Assembly: GCA_018823905.1 (NCBI GenBank)
Contig: JAHJHL010000197.1
Coordinates: 1 to 44,238, forward strand
Length of the DNA stretch: 44,238 nt
Source: Alphaproteobacteria bacterium
GTDB taxonomy: Bacteria; Pseudomonadota; Alphaproteobacteria; Sphingomonadales; Sphingomonadaceae
Reading direction: 5' to 3'
Shown here: positions 10,292-20,718 of the stretch, in pieces
Position numbering within the stretch: position 1 is the stretch's first letter
Layout: each line of letters begins with the position of its first letter
Translations under genes and position numbers: made by a program
The notes under the pieces: model-generated
What the model saw: the letters and a program-made list of their open reading frames with translations, nothing else
Databases searched by the model: none
Told to the model about the DNA's origin: nothing

Positions 10292-11689
10292 ATGGCTGAT
10301 TACGACTACGACGTCCTTGTCATCGGTGCCGGCCCCGGCGGTTATGTCGCCGCGATCCGCGCTGCGCAGCTGGGGCTCAAGACTGCGTGTGCCGATGGGC
10401 GCGCGACGCTGGGCGGTACGTGCCTCAACGTCGGCTGTATCCCGTCAAAGGCGATGCTCCACGCGTCGGAATATTATGACGCCGCCGCCAATGGCATGAT
10501 GGCGAAGATGGGGATCGACGTGACCCCCAAGCTCAACCTGCCCGCGATGCACGCGCAGCGCATCGACGCGGTGAAGGGACTGACCGGCGGGATCGAATTC
10601 TTGTTCAAGAAGAATAAGGTCGACTGGCTGAAGGGCTATGCGGCGTTCACCGGCAAGGACAGCGTAGAGGTTGCGGGCAAGACCTATCGCGCCAAGAACA
10701 TCATCATCGCCACCGGCTCGTCGGTCACTCCGCTGCCGGGGGTCGATGTCGACAATGACAAGCAGATCATCGTCGATTCGACCGGCGCGCTCGAACTGGC
10801 CAAGGTGCCGGATCATCTGGTCGTGATCGGCGGCGGCGTGATCGGGCTTGAGCTTGGCAGCGTGTGGCGGCGCCTGGGCGCGAAGGTCACCTGCGTCGAG
10901 TTTCTCGACCAGATCCTGCCCGGCATGGACGCCGACGTCCGCAAGGATGCGAACCGCATCTTCAAGAAGCAGGGCATCGAATTCAAGCTGAAGACCAAGG
11001 TTACCGGCGCGGTGGTCAAGGGAAAGAAGGCGGTGCTGACGCTGGAGCCCGCCGCAGGCGGCGACGCCGAAACGCTCGAAGCCGATGTCGTGCTGGTGTC
11101 GATCGGGCGGCGCCCGAACACTGAGGGGCTGGCACTCGACAAAGCGGGGCTAGTGGTCAACGCGCGTGGTCAGATTGAAACCAACCATGATTTCAGCACG
11201 GAGGTTCCCGGCATCTGGGCGATCGGCGATGTCATCCCCGGCCCGATGCTCGCGCACAAGGCGGAAGACGAGGGCATCGCCTGCGCTGAAAATATCGCGG
11301 GCCAGACGGGCATCGTGAACCATGATGTCATCCCGTCGGTCGTTTACACCTGGCCCGAAATCGCCGGGGTCGGCCTGACCGAGGAACAGGCGAAGGAAAA
11401 GGGCGAGGTCAAGGTCGGCAAGTTCCCGATGGCGGGCAACAGCCGCGCCAAGACCAACCATGAGCCCGACGGCTTTGTGAAGATCATCGCGGACGCGAAA
11501 ACCGACCGCGTGCTCGGGGTGTGGTGCATCGCGAGCGTTGCCGGCACGATGATCGCGCAGGCCGCACAGGCGATGGAATTTGGCGCGACGTCCGAAGACA
11601 TCGCCTACACCTGTCACGCGCACCCGACGCACAGCGAGGCGATCAAGGAAGCGGCGATGGCGGTGACGGGCAAGCCGATCCACATTTGA
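10292..11689 (+). CDS. lpd: Dihydrolipoyl dehydrogenase (E3)
   Basis: FAD-dependent E3 re-oxidising the dihydrolipoyl group of SucB with NAD+. 465 residues. The FAD motif GAGPGGYVAAIRAAQLG lies at residues 12-28, the redox disulfide is Cys44-Cys49 in GGTCLNVGCIPSK, the NAD motif is GGGVIGLELGSV, the FAD GD motif is AIGDVIPG, and the His-Glu catalytic pair is in HAHPTHSEAI. At the end of the second strand the family usually has Glu contacting the FAD ribose (VEK); here the segment reads CADGR, so Asp35 probably takes that role. Start ATG 10292 follows CGGAG. Third gene of the complex operon. Confidence 0.97.
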   Translation: MADYDYDVLVIGAGPGGYVAAIRAAQLGLKTACADGRATLGGTCLNVGCIPSKAMLHASEYYDAAANGMMAKMGIDVTPKLNLPAMHAQRIDAVKGLTGGIEFLFKKNKVDWLKGYAAFTGKDSVEVAGKTYRAKNIIIATGSSVTPLPGVDVDNDKQIIVDSTGALELAKVPDHLVVIGGGVIGLELGSVWRRLGAKVTCVEFLDQILPGMDADVRKDANRIFKKQGIEFKLKTKVTGAVVKGKKAVLTLEPAAGGDAETLEADVVLVSIGRRPNTEGLALDKAGLVVNARGQIETNHDFSTEVPGIWAIGDVIPGPMLAHKAEDEGIACAENIAGQTGIVNHDVIPSVVYTWPEIAGVGLTEEQAKEKGEVKVGKFPMAGNSRAKTNHEPDGFVKIIADAKTDRVLGVWCIASVAGTMIAQAAQAMEFGATSEDIAYTCHAHPTHSEAIKEAAMAVTGKPIHI

Positions 11690-11708
11690 CCACGCAAAGG
11701 AGCGCAGC

Positions 11709-12143
11709 ATGGTCGACGACGAGATCGAGTTTGAGGCGCCGGTCTTTACGTCCTGTGCTTGCTGCGGCAACCGGTCGACCCATCTGGTCCGCTTCGTGAC
11801 GCGCCGCGGCAATGCCTTTGCCGTCTATTACGCCGATTTTGCTGATGGCCATGACATGGTCAGCCTGATCGCCAGCGTCGGCGACTGGAGCGAGGATCTC
11901 GGCGCGGCCTCGCGCCGCACGGCCTTCGCGATGCGGCTGTGGGTCGATGGCGACCGCTACCAGGTCGGGTTGGTCGATGCCGCTGAAAGCGGGTATAGTG
12001 ACGGTTTCCTGGGACATATTCTCGACCGGAACGAAGCGCTCGCACACCCGCTGCGGCAGGAGGCGTTCGACCTTTCGGACCATGCGGTCGCTTGCGACCG
12101 CCCGGTGATCGAGTTTCTCGACAATCAGCCGCGGGGCGGCTGA
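11709..12143 (+). CDS. Hypothetical protein with N-terminal CxxC motif
   Basis: Not recognised. 144 residues, acidic, no signal peptide or membrane segment. An N-terminal CACCGN segment (Cys16, Cys18, Cys19) could bind a metal, although only one further Cys (in DHAVACDRP) follows. The middle section (FAVYYADFADGHDMVSLIASVGDWSED) looks like a compact alpha/beta domain. AAGGAG sits ideally before the ATG, and the gene follows lpd by 19 bases in the same direction, suggesting co-transcription with the 2-oxoglutarate dehydrogenase operon. Coding is well supported; function cannot be stated. Confidence 0.78.
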   Translation: MVDDEIEFEAPVFTSCACCGNRSTHLVRFVTRRGNAFAVYYADFADGHDMVSLIASVGDWSEDLGAASRRTAFAMRLWVDGDRYQVGLVDAAESGYSDGFLGHILDRNEALAHPLRQEAFDLSDHAVACDRPVIEFLDNQPRGG

Positions 12144-12158
12144 GCAGCGGGCTGGGGC

Positions 12159-12782
12159 ATGGACCAAAGCCTGATCGTTCGCTTGCTCGACCTTGCCGGG
12201 ATAGCCGTGTTTGCGCTGTCGGGCGCATTGATGGCGGTGCGGCTGCGGCAGACGCTGGTCACCGCTGCCTTCTTTGCGCTGGTGACCGGCGTCGGCGGCG
12301 GCAGTGTGCGCGACCTGTTGATCGGTGCGCCGGTGTTCTGGGTGCAGGACGGCGCGATTTCGGCGGTGTGCATCGCGATCGCATTGATCGTGTGGCTGAC
12401 CCCCGAGCGCTGGTGGCAGGGGCAATTGCTCGAATGGGCCGACGCCGTCGGGCTGGCGGCTTACGCCGTGTTCGGCACGGCCAAGGCGCTGGCGTGGGGC
12501 GTGCCGCCCGCCCCGGCGCTGCTGATGGGCGTCATCACCGGCTGCGTCGGCGGTACGATCCGCGACATCTTGGCGGGGGTGCCGTCGATCATCGTGCGCC
12601 CTGAAATCTATGTCACCGCGGCGGCGCTCGCGTCGGGGTTGTTCCTGCTGCTCATGTGGCTCGGTGTCGGAACGCCCGTTGCCGCGGTGGTCGGCGCGGT
12701 CGCCGGGTTCATTCTGCGCGGCGCCGCGATCCGCTGGTCGCTGGCGCTGCCCGCCTATCGTGATCCCAAAACAGGGGAATAG
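12159..12782 (+). CDS. TRIC-family (UPF0126/YadS-like) membrane channel
   Basis: Trimeric intracellular cation channel family protein, 207 residues with about seven hydrophobic helices. It has the internal duplication of the family: GGGSVRDLLIG (about residues 47-56) in the first half and GGTIRDILAG (about 130) in the second, each a Gly-rich kink with Arg-Asp. Prokaryotic TRIC proteins conduct monovalent cations through the inner membrane. It lies 15 bases after the CxxC protein gene and may be the last gene of that transcript. Confidence 0.92.
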   Translation: MDQSLIVRLLDLAGIAVFALSGALMAVRLRQTLVTAAFFALVTGVGGGSVRDLLIGAPVFWVQDGAISAVCIAIALIVWLTPERWWQGQLLEWADAVGLAAYAVFGTAKALAWGVPPAPALLMGVITGCVGGTIRDILAGVPSIIVRPEIYVTAAALASGLFLLLMWLGVGTPVAAVVGAVAGFILRGAAIRWSLALPAYRDPKTGE

Positions 12783-12791
12783 GCGCCCTAC

Positions 12792-12807
12792 TTGACGTTC
12801 GCGTCAA
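12792..12807. promoter_or_regulatory. Perfect dyad TTGACG-TTCG-CGTCAA upstream of hydrolase
   Basis: TTGACGTTCGCGTCAA is a 6+6 inverted repeat with a TTCG centre, 43 bases before the hydrolase start. It could be a regulator-binding dyad, a -35 box with symmetrical partner, or a UUCG tetraloop hairpin on RNA. No clear -10 box is found 16-18 bases downstream, so function is uncertain. Confidence 0.35.
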
Positions 12808-12849
12808 CTGCGGCATGGTGCAGGAAATCGACCAGAGGATTTCCGCAGC

Positions 12850-13752
12850 ATGACCATCGCGCAAACGACCGCCAACGGCATCACGCTTACCTATGAAGAC
12901 AAGGGACCAAAAGATGCGCCCGTGATCCTGCTGGTGATGGGGCTGGGCGGGCAGCTGACCTTGTGGCCCGACGAATTCGTCGATGCGCTGAACGCGCACG
13001 GATTCCGCACCATCCGTTACGACAATCGCGACGTCGGCCTGTCGACGCGCTTCGACGCCGCGGGGGTGCCGAACCTGAAGTGGATGTTCGTGAAAGCGGC
13101 GATCGGCTTGCCGGTGCGCCCCGCTTACACGCTGACGGACATGGCCGCCGATGGTATCGCGCTGCTCGACCATCTAGGGATTGCCCGCGCGCATATCGTC
13201 GGGGCGTCGATGGGCGGGATGATTTCGCAGCATATCGCGGCGCGCTACCCCGACCGCACCCTGTCGCTGACCTCGATCATGTCGAGCACGGGCAACCGCC
13301 GCCTGCCCCGTGCGCGCAAGGAAGCGATGCAGGTGCTGGCGAACCGCCCGATGAGCGGCGATCCCGAGGATATGATTGCCTATTCTGTGCGCGCCGCGCG
13401 GGTGATCGGTAGCCCAGCCTATCCCGCCGCCGAGGAGCGCCTACAGCGCCGCGTCCGTGCCGATTTCGAACGCGGCTGGTATCCGCAGGGCGTCGCGCGC
13501 CAGATGGCGGCGATCGTTGCCGATGGTGACCGGCGCGACCTGCTGAAATCGATCACCGCGCCGACTTTGGTTGTACACGGCGAGGATGATCCGCTGGTGC
13601 CGCTGGCCGCGGGGCGCGACACGGCGGATAACATCGCGGGGGCGCGGTTGTTGACGATCCCCGGCATGGGGCATGACCTGCCGCTGGCGCTGGTCGATAC
13701 GCTGGCCGATGCAATTGCGGGGCATGCGAAGGGGGTTGCGGTGGCGGCGTAG
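12850..13752 (+). CDS. Alpha/beta hydrolase
   Basis: 300-residue alpha/beta-hydrolase-fold enzyme. The nucleophile elbow is GASMGG with Ser120, the oxyanion region is VMGLGGQL (about 29-36), the acid is in HGEDDPLVP and the His is in PGMGHDLPL. Cap insertions include a cationic segment (RLPRARKEAMQ). Similar proteins are annotated as esterases or aclacinomycin-methylesterase-like hydrolases; the substrate cannot be told from sequence. AGAGGA precedes the ATG. It stands alone, convergent with sppA. Confidence 0.9.
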   Translation: MTIAQTTANGITLTYEDKGPKDAPVILLVMGLGGQLTLWPDEFVDALNAHGFRTIRYDNRDVGLSTRFDAAGVPNLKWMFVKAAIGLPVRPAYTLTDMAADGIALLDHLGIARAHIVGASMGGMISQHIAARYPDRTLSLTSIMSSTGNRRLPRARKEAMQVLANRPMSGDPEDMIAYSVRAARVIGSPAYPAAEERLQRRVRADFERGWYPQGVARQMAAIVADGDRRDLLKSITAPTLVVHGEDDPLVPLAAGRDTADNIAGARLLTIPGMGHDLPLALVDTLADAIAGHAKGVAVAA

Positions 13753-13758
13753 TCTTCT

Positions 13759-13780
13759 CCCCTCCCGCAAGCGGGAGGGG
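13759..13780. terminator. Strong hairpin between convergent hydrolase and sppA
   Basis: CCCCTCCCGC (13759-13768), AA loop, GCGGGAGGGG (13771-13780), then ATTATTT on the plus strand. A perfect 10-bp stem between convergent genes, probably a bidirectional terminator. The same 22-mer occurs at 26133-26154 and, with a TT loop, at 26040-26061, so it is also a dispersed repeat. Confidence 0.7.
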
Positions 13781-13781
13781 A

Positions 13782-15764
13782 TTATTTGAGCAGCAGCGCC
13801 ATCGTCGCAAAGAACCCCTTTGCCTCGGCCTTGCCCGGGCGCGGCACGGCGGGCAGATAGCCCCGGCAGTCGAGGCACGAGGCCTGCACCGATCCCGTTT
13901 GGGTCAGCAGCGCCATATCCTGCATCAGCCGCCGTTCGGTGAGCTGGCGGTTCATCGCGGCGATGCCGAACCAGCCGCGCGGCGCGGCGGCGGTTTCTTC
14001 CTCGGACTGGCCCCAGCTGGCGAGCATTTTTGAAAACTCGCTCGGCTCGTCCTCATAATATTTGGCGTGGAAATCCCCATCGACCTTGGCGAGCTTCGCC
14101 GCCGCGGCCAGCGCGTCGGGCAAGCCGCCGAACTGATCGACCAAGCCCAGCTGGCGCGCGGTGCCGCCCGCCCAAACGCGCCCTTCGGCAATCGCTTGAA
14201 TCTTGTCGATTGGCTGCTTGCGGCTTTTCGCGACCAGCCCGGTGAAGCGAGCGTAGATGTCCTCGACGCTTGCCTGCGCCAGCGCGTTGAACTCGTCATT
14301 GACGCCGCCGAACACGTCGGGCTGCCCCGACAGCGGCGTTGTCGCGATGCCGTCGGCGGTGACCCCGATTTTGGCGAGCGCCTGTTCGAAGCTGGGTAGG
14401 ATGCCGAACACGCCGATCGAGCCGGTGATCGTCTCGGGCTCGGCAAAAATGCGGTCGGCGGGGGTCGAAACCCAATAGCCGCCCGATGCCGCGACATTGG
14501 CCATCGACACGACGATCGGCAGTTTCTTGGCTTTGGCCGCGAGCAAAGCCTGACGGATTTCTTCGGACGCCAGCACCGACCCACCGGGTGAATCGACGCG
14601 CAAGACAATGGCCTTGGTGCTGCTGTCGGACGCGGCGTCGAGGATATGCTGTGCGACGGTGGTGCCACCCGCGATACCCGTGGGCGCCTCGCCATCGACG
14701 ATCTCGCCGACGACCGGGACGACCGCAATCGCGCTGCCCTTCAGTTCGGGCGGGTTGGCGGCGACCCAGTTTTCGAGCGGGATCGCATTATATTCCCACG
14801 GCTTGCTGTCGTCATAGGCGCCGCTGATTTCGGCGACGCGGGTGTTGAACGCCATGCGGCTGCCAACTTTGTCGATCAGCCCCGCGTCGAGCGATGCCTT
14901 CGACATATCATTGCCCGCCGCGCGCACCGCGGCCGCGGTGTCGGCGATATAGGCGTCGACCTTGGCCGCCGGACGCGCTTTTTTGACGTCGGTCAGCCAA
15001 TTGTCCCACAGCACGCTGGCATAGGCGAGATTGGCCTCTTTCGCTTCGGGCGACTGGTCGCCGCGCAGGAACGGTTCGACCGCGCTTTTGAAAGTGCCGA
15101 CGCGATAGATGTTCGCGGTGATGCCGAGGCGGTCCATCAAGCCTTTGTAATAAAGGCGCGATCCACCGGGACCGGCAATGGCCACGCCGCCGACGCTGTC
15201 CGCCCACACTTCGCTGGCGTGCGAGGCGATCTGGTAGCTGTCGGTGGTGTAGGCGGTGGCAAAGGCCAGCACGGGCTTTTTCTTGGCGCGAACCTTGTCG
15301 ATCGCGCTGCCGATTTCGGCGAGCGAAACCTGGCCGCCGCCGAGGAACCGATCAAGGTCGAGCACGACCGAGGTGATGCGCTTGTCATTCGCGGCGGTTT
15401 CGAGCGAATGAACGACATCGCGGACGCGGATTTCCTTGAGCTGGTCGTTGCCCGACAGCGCGGTGAGTGTATCGACTTCGGCGGGTTGCTCGCTGACGAT
15501 GCCGTCGAGTTCGATCAGCAGCGCGCCCTCGCTGACCGGCAGTCCGGCATTGGGGCGTCCGGCGAGCAGGCCGAACAGCAACACGAAGAACAGCAGCAGG
15601 AAGATCAGCGCGAGCGCGTCCTTGACCCCGACGAGCAGGTTCCACACCTTGCGCGGGAAACTGGTCCGCGACCTTGGCTTGTCGTCGCCGGGCAGCGGGC
15701 GGCGCACGGGGATTGCCCAAGGGCCGGCGGGATCGTTCGGGGTGGTGGCGGTGGTTTCGGTCAT
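13782..15764 (-). CDS. sppA: Signal peptide peptidase SppA, 67K type
   Basis: Membrane-bound serine protease that degrades cleaved signal peptides. 660 residues, somewhat longer than E. coli SppA (618). One N-terminal transmembrane segment (about 47-68) precedes two tandem S49 domains. The catalytic dyad is split between them: Lys226 in VGTFKSAVEPF of the first and Ser427 in NVAASGGYW of the second, next to RVDSPGGSV. I chose the ATG at 15764 (MTETTATTPN); a longer frame to 15824 lacks support. It is followed convergently by the hydrolase; the terminating palindrome lies 2 bases past the stop. Confidence 0.95.
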   Translation of the reverse strand: MTETTATTPNDPAGPWAIPVRRPLPGDDKPRSRTSFPRKVWNLLVGVKDALALIFLLLFFVLLFGLLAGRPNAGLPVSEGALLIELDGIVSEQPAEVDTLTALSGNDQLKEIRVRDVVHSLETAANDKRITSVVLDLDRFLGGGQVSLAEIGSAIDKVRAKKKPVLAFATAYTTDSYQIASHASEVWADSVGGVAIAGPGGSRLYYKGLMDRLGITANIYRVGTFKSAVEPFLRGDQSPEAKEANLAYASVLWDNWLTDVKKARPAAKVDAYIADTAAAVRAAGNDMSKASLDAGLIDKVGSRMAFNTRVAEISGAYDDSKPWEYNAIPLENWVAANPPELKGSAIAVVPVVGEIVDGEAPTGIAGGTTVAQHILDAASDSSTKAIVLRVDSPGGSVLASEEIRQALLAAKAKKLPIVVSMANVAASGGYWVSTPADRIFAEPETITGSIGVFGILPSFEQALAKIGVTADGIATTPLSGQPDVFGGVNDEFNALAQASVEDIYARFTGLVAKSRKQPIDKIQAIAEGRVWAGGTARQLGLVDQFGGLPDALAAAAKLAKVDGDFHAKYYEDEPSEFSKMLASWGQSEEETAAAPRGWFGIAAMNRQLTERRLMQDMALLTQTGSVQASCLDCRGYLPAVPRPGKAEAKGFFATMALLLK

Positions 15765-15856
15765 GTGTGCAAACCTAGGGACGCGGCTCGCCCTTGGCAA
15801 TGCACGCTTCGACCGGCGGGTCACCCAGCCCTATGGACGACCACATTCCCAGATCC

Positions 15857-15936
15857 CCGTTCGCATCGAGCGAAGTCGAGATGCCCATCGGCTGTGCGCG
15901 CCTTCGCGGTGTCTCGACTTCGCTCGACACGAACGG
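15857..15936. repeat. Imperfect inverted repeat (CGAGCGAAGTCGAG family)
   Basis: CCGTTCGCATCGAGCGAAGT at 15857-15876 continues to about 15884 and is matched, inverted with a few mismatches, by 15909-15936 (GTGTCTCGACTTCGCTCGAC, then ACGAACGG). This CGAGCGAAGTCGAG palindrome is a frequent intergenic repeat of sphingomonads. It lies between sppA and the SDR-type gene. Confidence 0.75.
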
Positions 15937-15944
15937 AAACAGGG

Positions 15945-16865
15945 TTAGAGCCAGCCTTCGCGGCGGTACCAGCGCACGGTTTCGGCGAGCGCGTCGTCGG
16001 TGTCGCGCTCTGGGCGCCATAGATCGGCAGGCGGGTGCGCGCCTGCAGTCGCAACCCAGTCCGGGTGCGCGATATAGCGCGCGCGGTCGGGGGTCAGCTT
16101 GGCGCGGCTGCGACGGACCAGTTTGTCGATCCGGCCGCCCGCCTTGAGCACCGACCGTGGGATCGCCAGCGTCGCGACATGGCTGCGTCCCACCGCGCGC
16201 CCGATCGCGCGGGCAAAGCTGCGGTGCGACCAACCGTCCGCGCGACCATCGTCGGGTTCGTAGATCGCCCCGACACTGGTGTCGCGATCGGCGGCGAGCG
16301 CGACGAGCAACCGCGCCAGATCATCGACATAGATTGCCGACATGCGCCCCGTGGGCGGCAACAGCGCGATGCCGCGCCGCGCCATGCGGAACAGATCTAG
16401 CATTTCGGTATCGCCGGGGCCGAACACCGCGGGCGGCCGAACGATCGTCCAGTCGAGGTCGCTGTCCCGCACGATGATTTCGGCGCGTTCCTTTGACCCG
16501 CCATAGTCGGAGAGGCCGGGCTCGCGCGCCGCGAGCGATGAGACGTGGATGAAGCGGGCCACGCCTGCGCCGCGCGCGGCGTCGATGACATGGCCGGTCG
16601 CGGTGGCATTGCCCGCCTCGAACGCAGCGCGGGTCGGGACGTTGACCACCCCGGCGATGTGCATCACGACATCGCTGCCCGCGGCCATTTCGGCAAGGCT
16701 GTCGGGCTGGTCGAGCGCGCCCGCGATCCAGGTTACGCCTTCGCGTTCGGGCTGCGGACGGCGGGTGAGGGCGCGGACATGCCAACCCGCGTCTATCGCC
16801 AGCCGCAGCGTCGTGCCGCCGACGAAGCCCGTCGCGCCGGTCATCGCCAGAACGGGCTGGGTCAC
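15945..16865 (-). CDS. NAD-dependent epimerase/dehydratase family protein
   Basis: 306-residue extended or atypical SDR. The N-terminal TGATGFVGGTTLRLA is the dinucleotide-binding Gly motif; YGGSKERAE contains the Tyr-x3-Lys active-site pair, though the sequence around it and VRPPAVFGPGD resemble atypical NDUFA9-like SDRs. I place the start at GTG 16865, which overlaps the proB stop (GTGA), because the Rossmann strand begins right after; the longer frame to 17165 is a shadow of proB. Coupled to proB, so made from the same transcript; substrate unknown. Confidence 0.87.
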   Translation of the reverse strand: MTQPVLAMTGATGFVGGTTLRLAIDAGWHVRALTRRPQPEREGVTWIAGALDQPDSLAEMAAGSDVVMHIAGVVNVPTRAAFEAGNATATGHVIDAARGAGVARFIHVSSLAAREPGLSDYGGSKERAEIIVRDSDLDWTIVRPPAVFGPGDTEMLDLFRMARRGIALLPPTGRMSAIYVDDLARLLVALAADRDTSVGAIYEPDDGRADGWSHRSFARAIGRAVGRSHVATLAIPRSVLKAGGRIDKLVRRSRAKLTPDRARYIAHPDWVATAGAHPPADLWRPERDTDDALAETVRWYRREGWL

Positions 16866-17965
16866 AGCAGCACCATATGGTCGCGGTGGACCATCGCGCT
16901 GCGCGGTGCGTAGCCGAGCGCCGCTTCCTGCGCGTCGCGGCCGAGGCCGACGATCGTTGCGGCATCGCTTGCGGGATATTCGGAGAGCCCGCGCGCCATG
17001 ACGACACCGTCGGGACCGACGATATCGAGGACGTCGCCGCGCGCGAAGCTGCCCGATGCGGTCTGGACCCCCGCAGCGAGCAGGCTGGCGCCACCGCGCA
17101 GCGCGCGCGCCGCCCCGGCGTCGATCGTCAGCCGGCCCTTTGCGGTCAGTCCACCCGCAAGCCACGCCTTGCGCGCGCTCGCGCCCTTTTCGGCGACGAA
17201 CAGGCTGTGCCGCGCTGCGGTCGACAGCGGCCGGTCGATGCGTCCCGATGCGATCGCCAGATGCGCGCCCGCGGCGTTGGCGATGCGCGCGGCGGCAATC
17301 TTCGACACCATGCCGCCCGATCCCATGCCCGACGCCGATCCGGTATCGGCCATCGCCTCGATAGCCGCGTCGATGCGCTCGATCCGCGCGATATGGTTCG
17401 CGCCGGGCAGCGCCGGGTTCTTGTCGTAAAGTCCGTCGATGTCGGACAGCAGCACGACACCGCCCGCGCCCGCCGCCTGCGCGACGCGCGCCGCCAGCCG
17501 GTCGTTGTCGCCAAAGCGGATTTCCTCGGTCGCGACGCTGTCATTTTCGTTGATGATCGGCACCACCCCCAGGCTGAGCAGCCGGTCCAGCGTCGCCGCG
17601 GCATTCAGATAACGCCGCCGGTCTTCCAGATCGTCGAGCGTCACCAATATCTGCGCCGCGGTCAGTTCTTCGGCCGCCAGCACCTCGGCCCACACCTGCG
17701 ACAGCGCGATCTGTCCCGTAGCGGCGGCTGCCTGCGCGTCCTCCAGCGTCCCGCGCCCGCCCTTCGCCAGTCCCAAGCGCCGCGCGCCGAGCGCGATGGC
17801 GCCCGACGACACGACCGCGACCTGCTGCCCGCTTCGCGTCCGTTCAGCAATGTCGGCGGCGATGCCCGCCAGCCAGTCACGCCGCACCGCGCCGTCGGGA
17901 TCGACGAGCAGCGCCGACCCGATCTTGACGATCAGACGCGCACAGGTGGCGGGCGGGAACAACAT
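16862..17965 (-). CDS. proB: Glutamate 5-kinase
   Basis: First enzyme of proline synthesis, phosphorylating glutamate to gamma-glutamyl phosphate. 367 residues. An amino-acid-kinase domain begins at VKIGSALLV (Lys and Gly phosphate-binding loop), with VSSGAIALG, INENDSVATEEIRFGDND and SDIDGLYDKNP as signature segments and GMGSGGMVSK near the nucleotide site. The final ~90 residues form the PUA domain. The start ATG at 17965 gives the standard N-terminus; longer frames are spurious. It lies 46 bases downstream of the mipA-like gene; obgE-proB adjacency is common in alphaproteobacteria but is here interrupted. Confidence 0.96.
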   Translation of the reverse strand: MLFPPATCARLIVKIGSALLVDPDGAVRRDWLAGIAADIAERTRSGQQVAVVSSGAIALGARRLGLAKGGRGTLEDAQAAAATGQIALSQVWAEVLAAEELTAAQILVTLDDLEDRRRYLNAAATLDRLLSLGVVPIINENDSVATEEIRFGDNDRLAARVAQAAGAGGVVLLSDIDGLYDKNPALPGANHIARIERIDAAIEAMADTGSASGMGSGGMVSKIAAARIANAAGAHLAIASGRIDRPLSTAARHSLFVAEKGASARKAWLAGGLTAKGRLTIDAGAARALRGGASLLAAGVQTASGSFARGDVLDIVGPDGVVMARGLSEYPASDAATIVGLGRDAQEAALGYAPRSAMVHRDHMVLL

Positions 17966-18011
17966 GCTGCCGCCGATAGCGCGCGGCGCCGCCCGCGCCA
18001 ATGCTATTACG

Positions 18012-18818
18012 TCAGCGCCCGCCGCCGAACGTGTAGCTAAGCGCCACGCCGACCGACGGCTGGCTGCGGCTGCCGAGTTGGCGCGTGATGGGGGAGTCGG
18101 CGGCGTCGCCGACCAGGCGGTCGTAGCGGCCGTAGACCGCGACGCCCCAGCGGCGGCTGAGCTGGCGAAGATAACCCGCGGCGACGCCGACCGACTGGAT
18201 GCCGCCATCGACGTCGTACGCGGGAAGACCCGAGGTGGCGGATGCAGCCGGGGTGACGCCGAAATAGGCGGTCTTGTATTTAGCGTCGCCCAGCGTGACG
18301 CGGGGGCCGACCGAAAACAGCCAGTCGTCGCCATGTCGCGCAACATAGTCGGCGCTGATTTCGCCCGCCCAGCCCTTGTGCCCGCTCACCGCCTTGCGGC
18401 CTTCGACCCGCACGCGCACGGCGGGCGTCAGGTTGACTTGCGCGAAGCCGCCGACTTCGAACGAAAAGCCGACTTTCGGCAGGTCGGCGCCAATGTCGGC
18501 GGCGGTGCGGCTACCGATAAAGCCCAGCGCCGGGCCGAAGGCGAAATTGCCGCTGCGGATCAGGGGTGATCCGAAGCTTTCGTCGGGCGCCTCGAATGCA
18601 AAGGGTGCGTCGCCCCGAGCGCGCGAGACATCGACATAGGGGCCGAACGACAGATCTTTCGATCCCGGCCATGACGGCGACAGCTGCGGCCCCAGGATGA
18701 CGCGGGTGCGCTTTTCGGCGCCGCTGGCGGTGTCCTGCGCATGGGCGGGAAGGGCAGCGATGCCGAGAATGGGCGAGGCGCAGAGCAGAAACTTGATCGC
18801 ACGACGGGGAGAGAACAT
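18012..18818 (-). CDS. MipA/OmpV family outer-membrane protein
   Basis: 268-residue protein with an N-terminal Sec signal peptide ending PAHAQD (cleavage about residue 28). The rest alternates like an outer-membrane beta-barrel: VRVILGPQLSPSWPGSKDLSFGPYV-type start, GFSFEVGGFAQVN, VSVGPRVTLGDAKY and a terminal SVGVALSYTF strand followed by GGGR. This matches MipA/OmpV scaffolding or porin-like proteins. It sits between obgE and proB, all on the minus strand; 64 bases separate it from obgE. Ligand or role in this organism is unknown. Confidence 0.88.
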   Translation of the reverse strand: MFSPRRAIKFLLCASPILGIAALPAHAQDTASGAEKRTRVILGPQLSPSWPGSKDLSFGPYVDVSRARGDAPFAFEAPDESFGSPLIRSGNFAFGPALGFIGSRTAADIGADLPKVGFSFEVGGFAQVNLTPAVRVRVEGRKAVSGHKGWAGEISADYVARHGDDWLFSVGPRVTLGDAKYKTAYFGVTPAASATSGLPAYDVDGGIQSVGVAAGYLRQLSRRWGVAVYGRYDRLVGDAADSPITRQLGSRSQPSVGVALSYTFGGGR

Positions 18819-18882
18819 CCGGAATTCCTTGTTGTTTATGCTACAAGGCGCGCGCCCCGTTTAAGTTCCTAAGCTTCTGACT

Positions 18883-20687
<1,805 letters not shown>

Positions 20688-20718
20688 GACCTTCTCCCGC
20701 CCTCCCGGAGAAGCATGG

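Noticed and set aside
14646-16022. 458-codon open frame antisense to sppA
   Set aside because: sppA has both catalytic residues and full length; the antisense product has no recognisable features.
16877-18040. 387-codon open frame antisense to proB
   Set aside because: Shadow of proB; Arg-rich composition.
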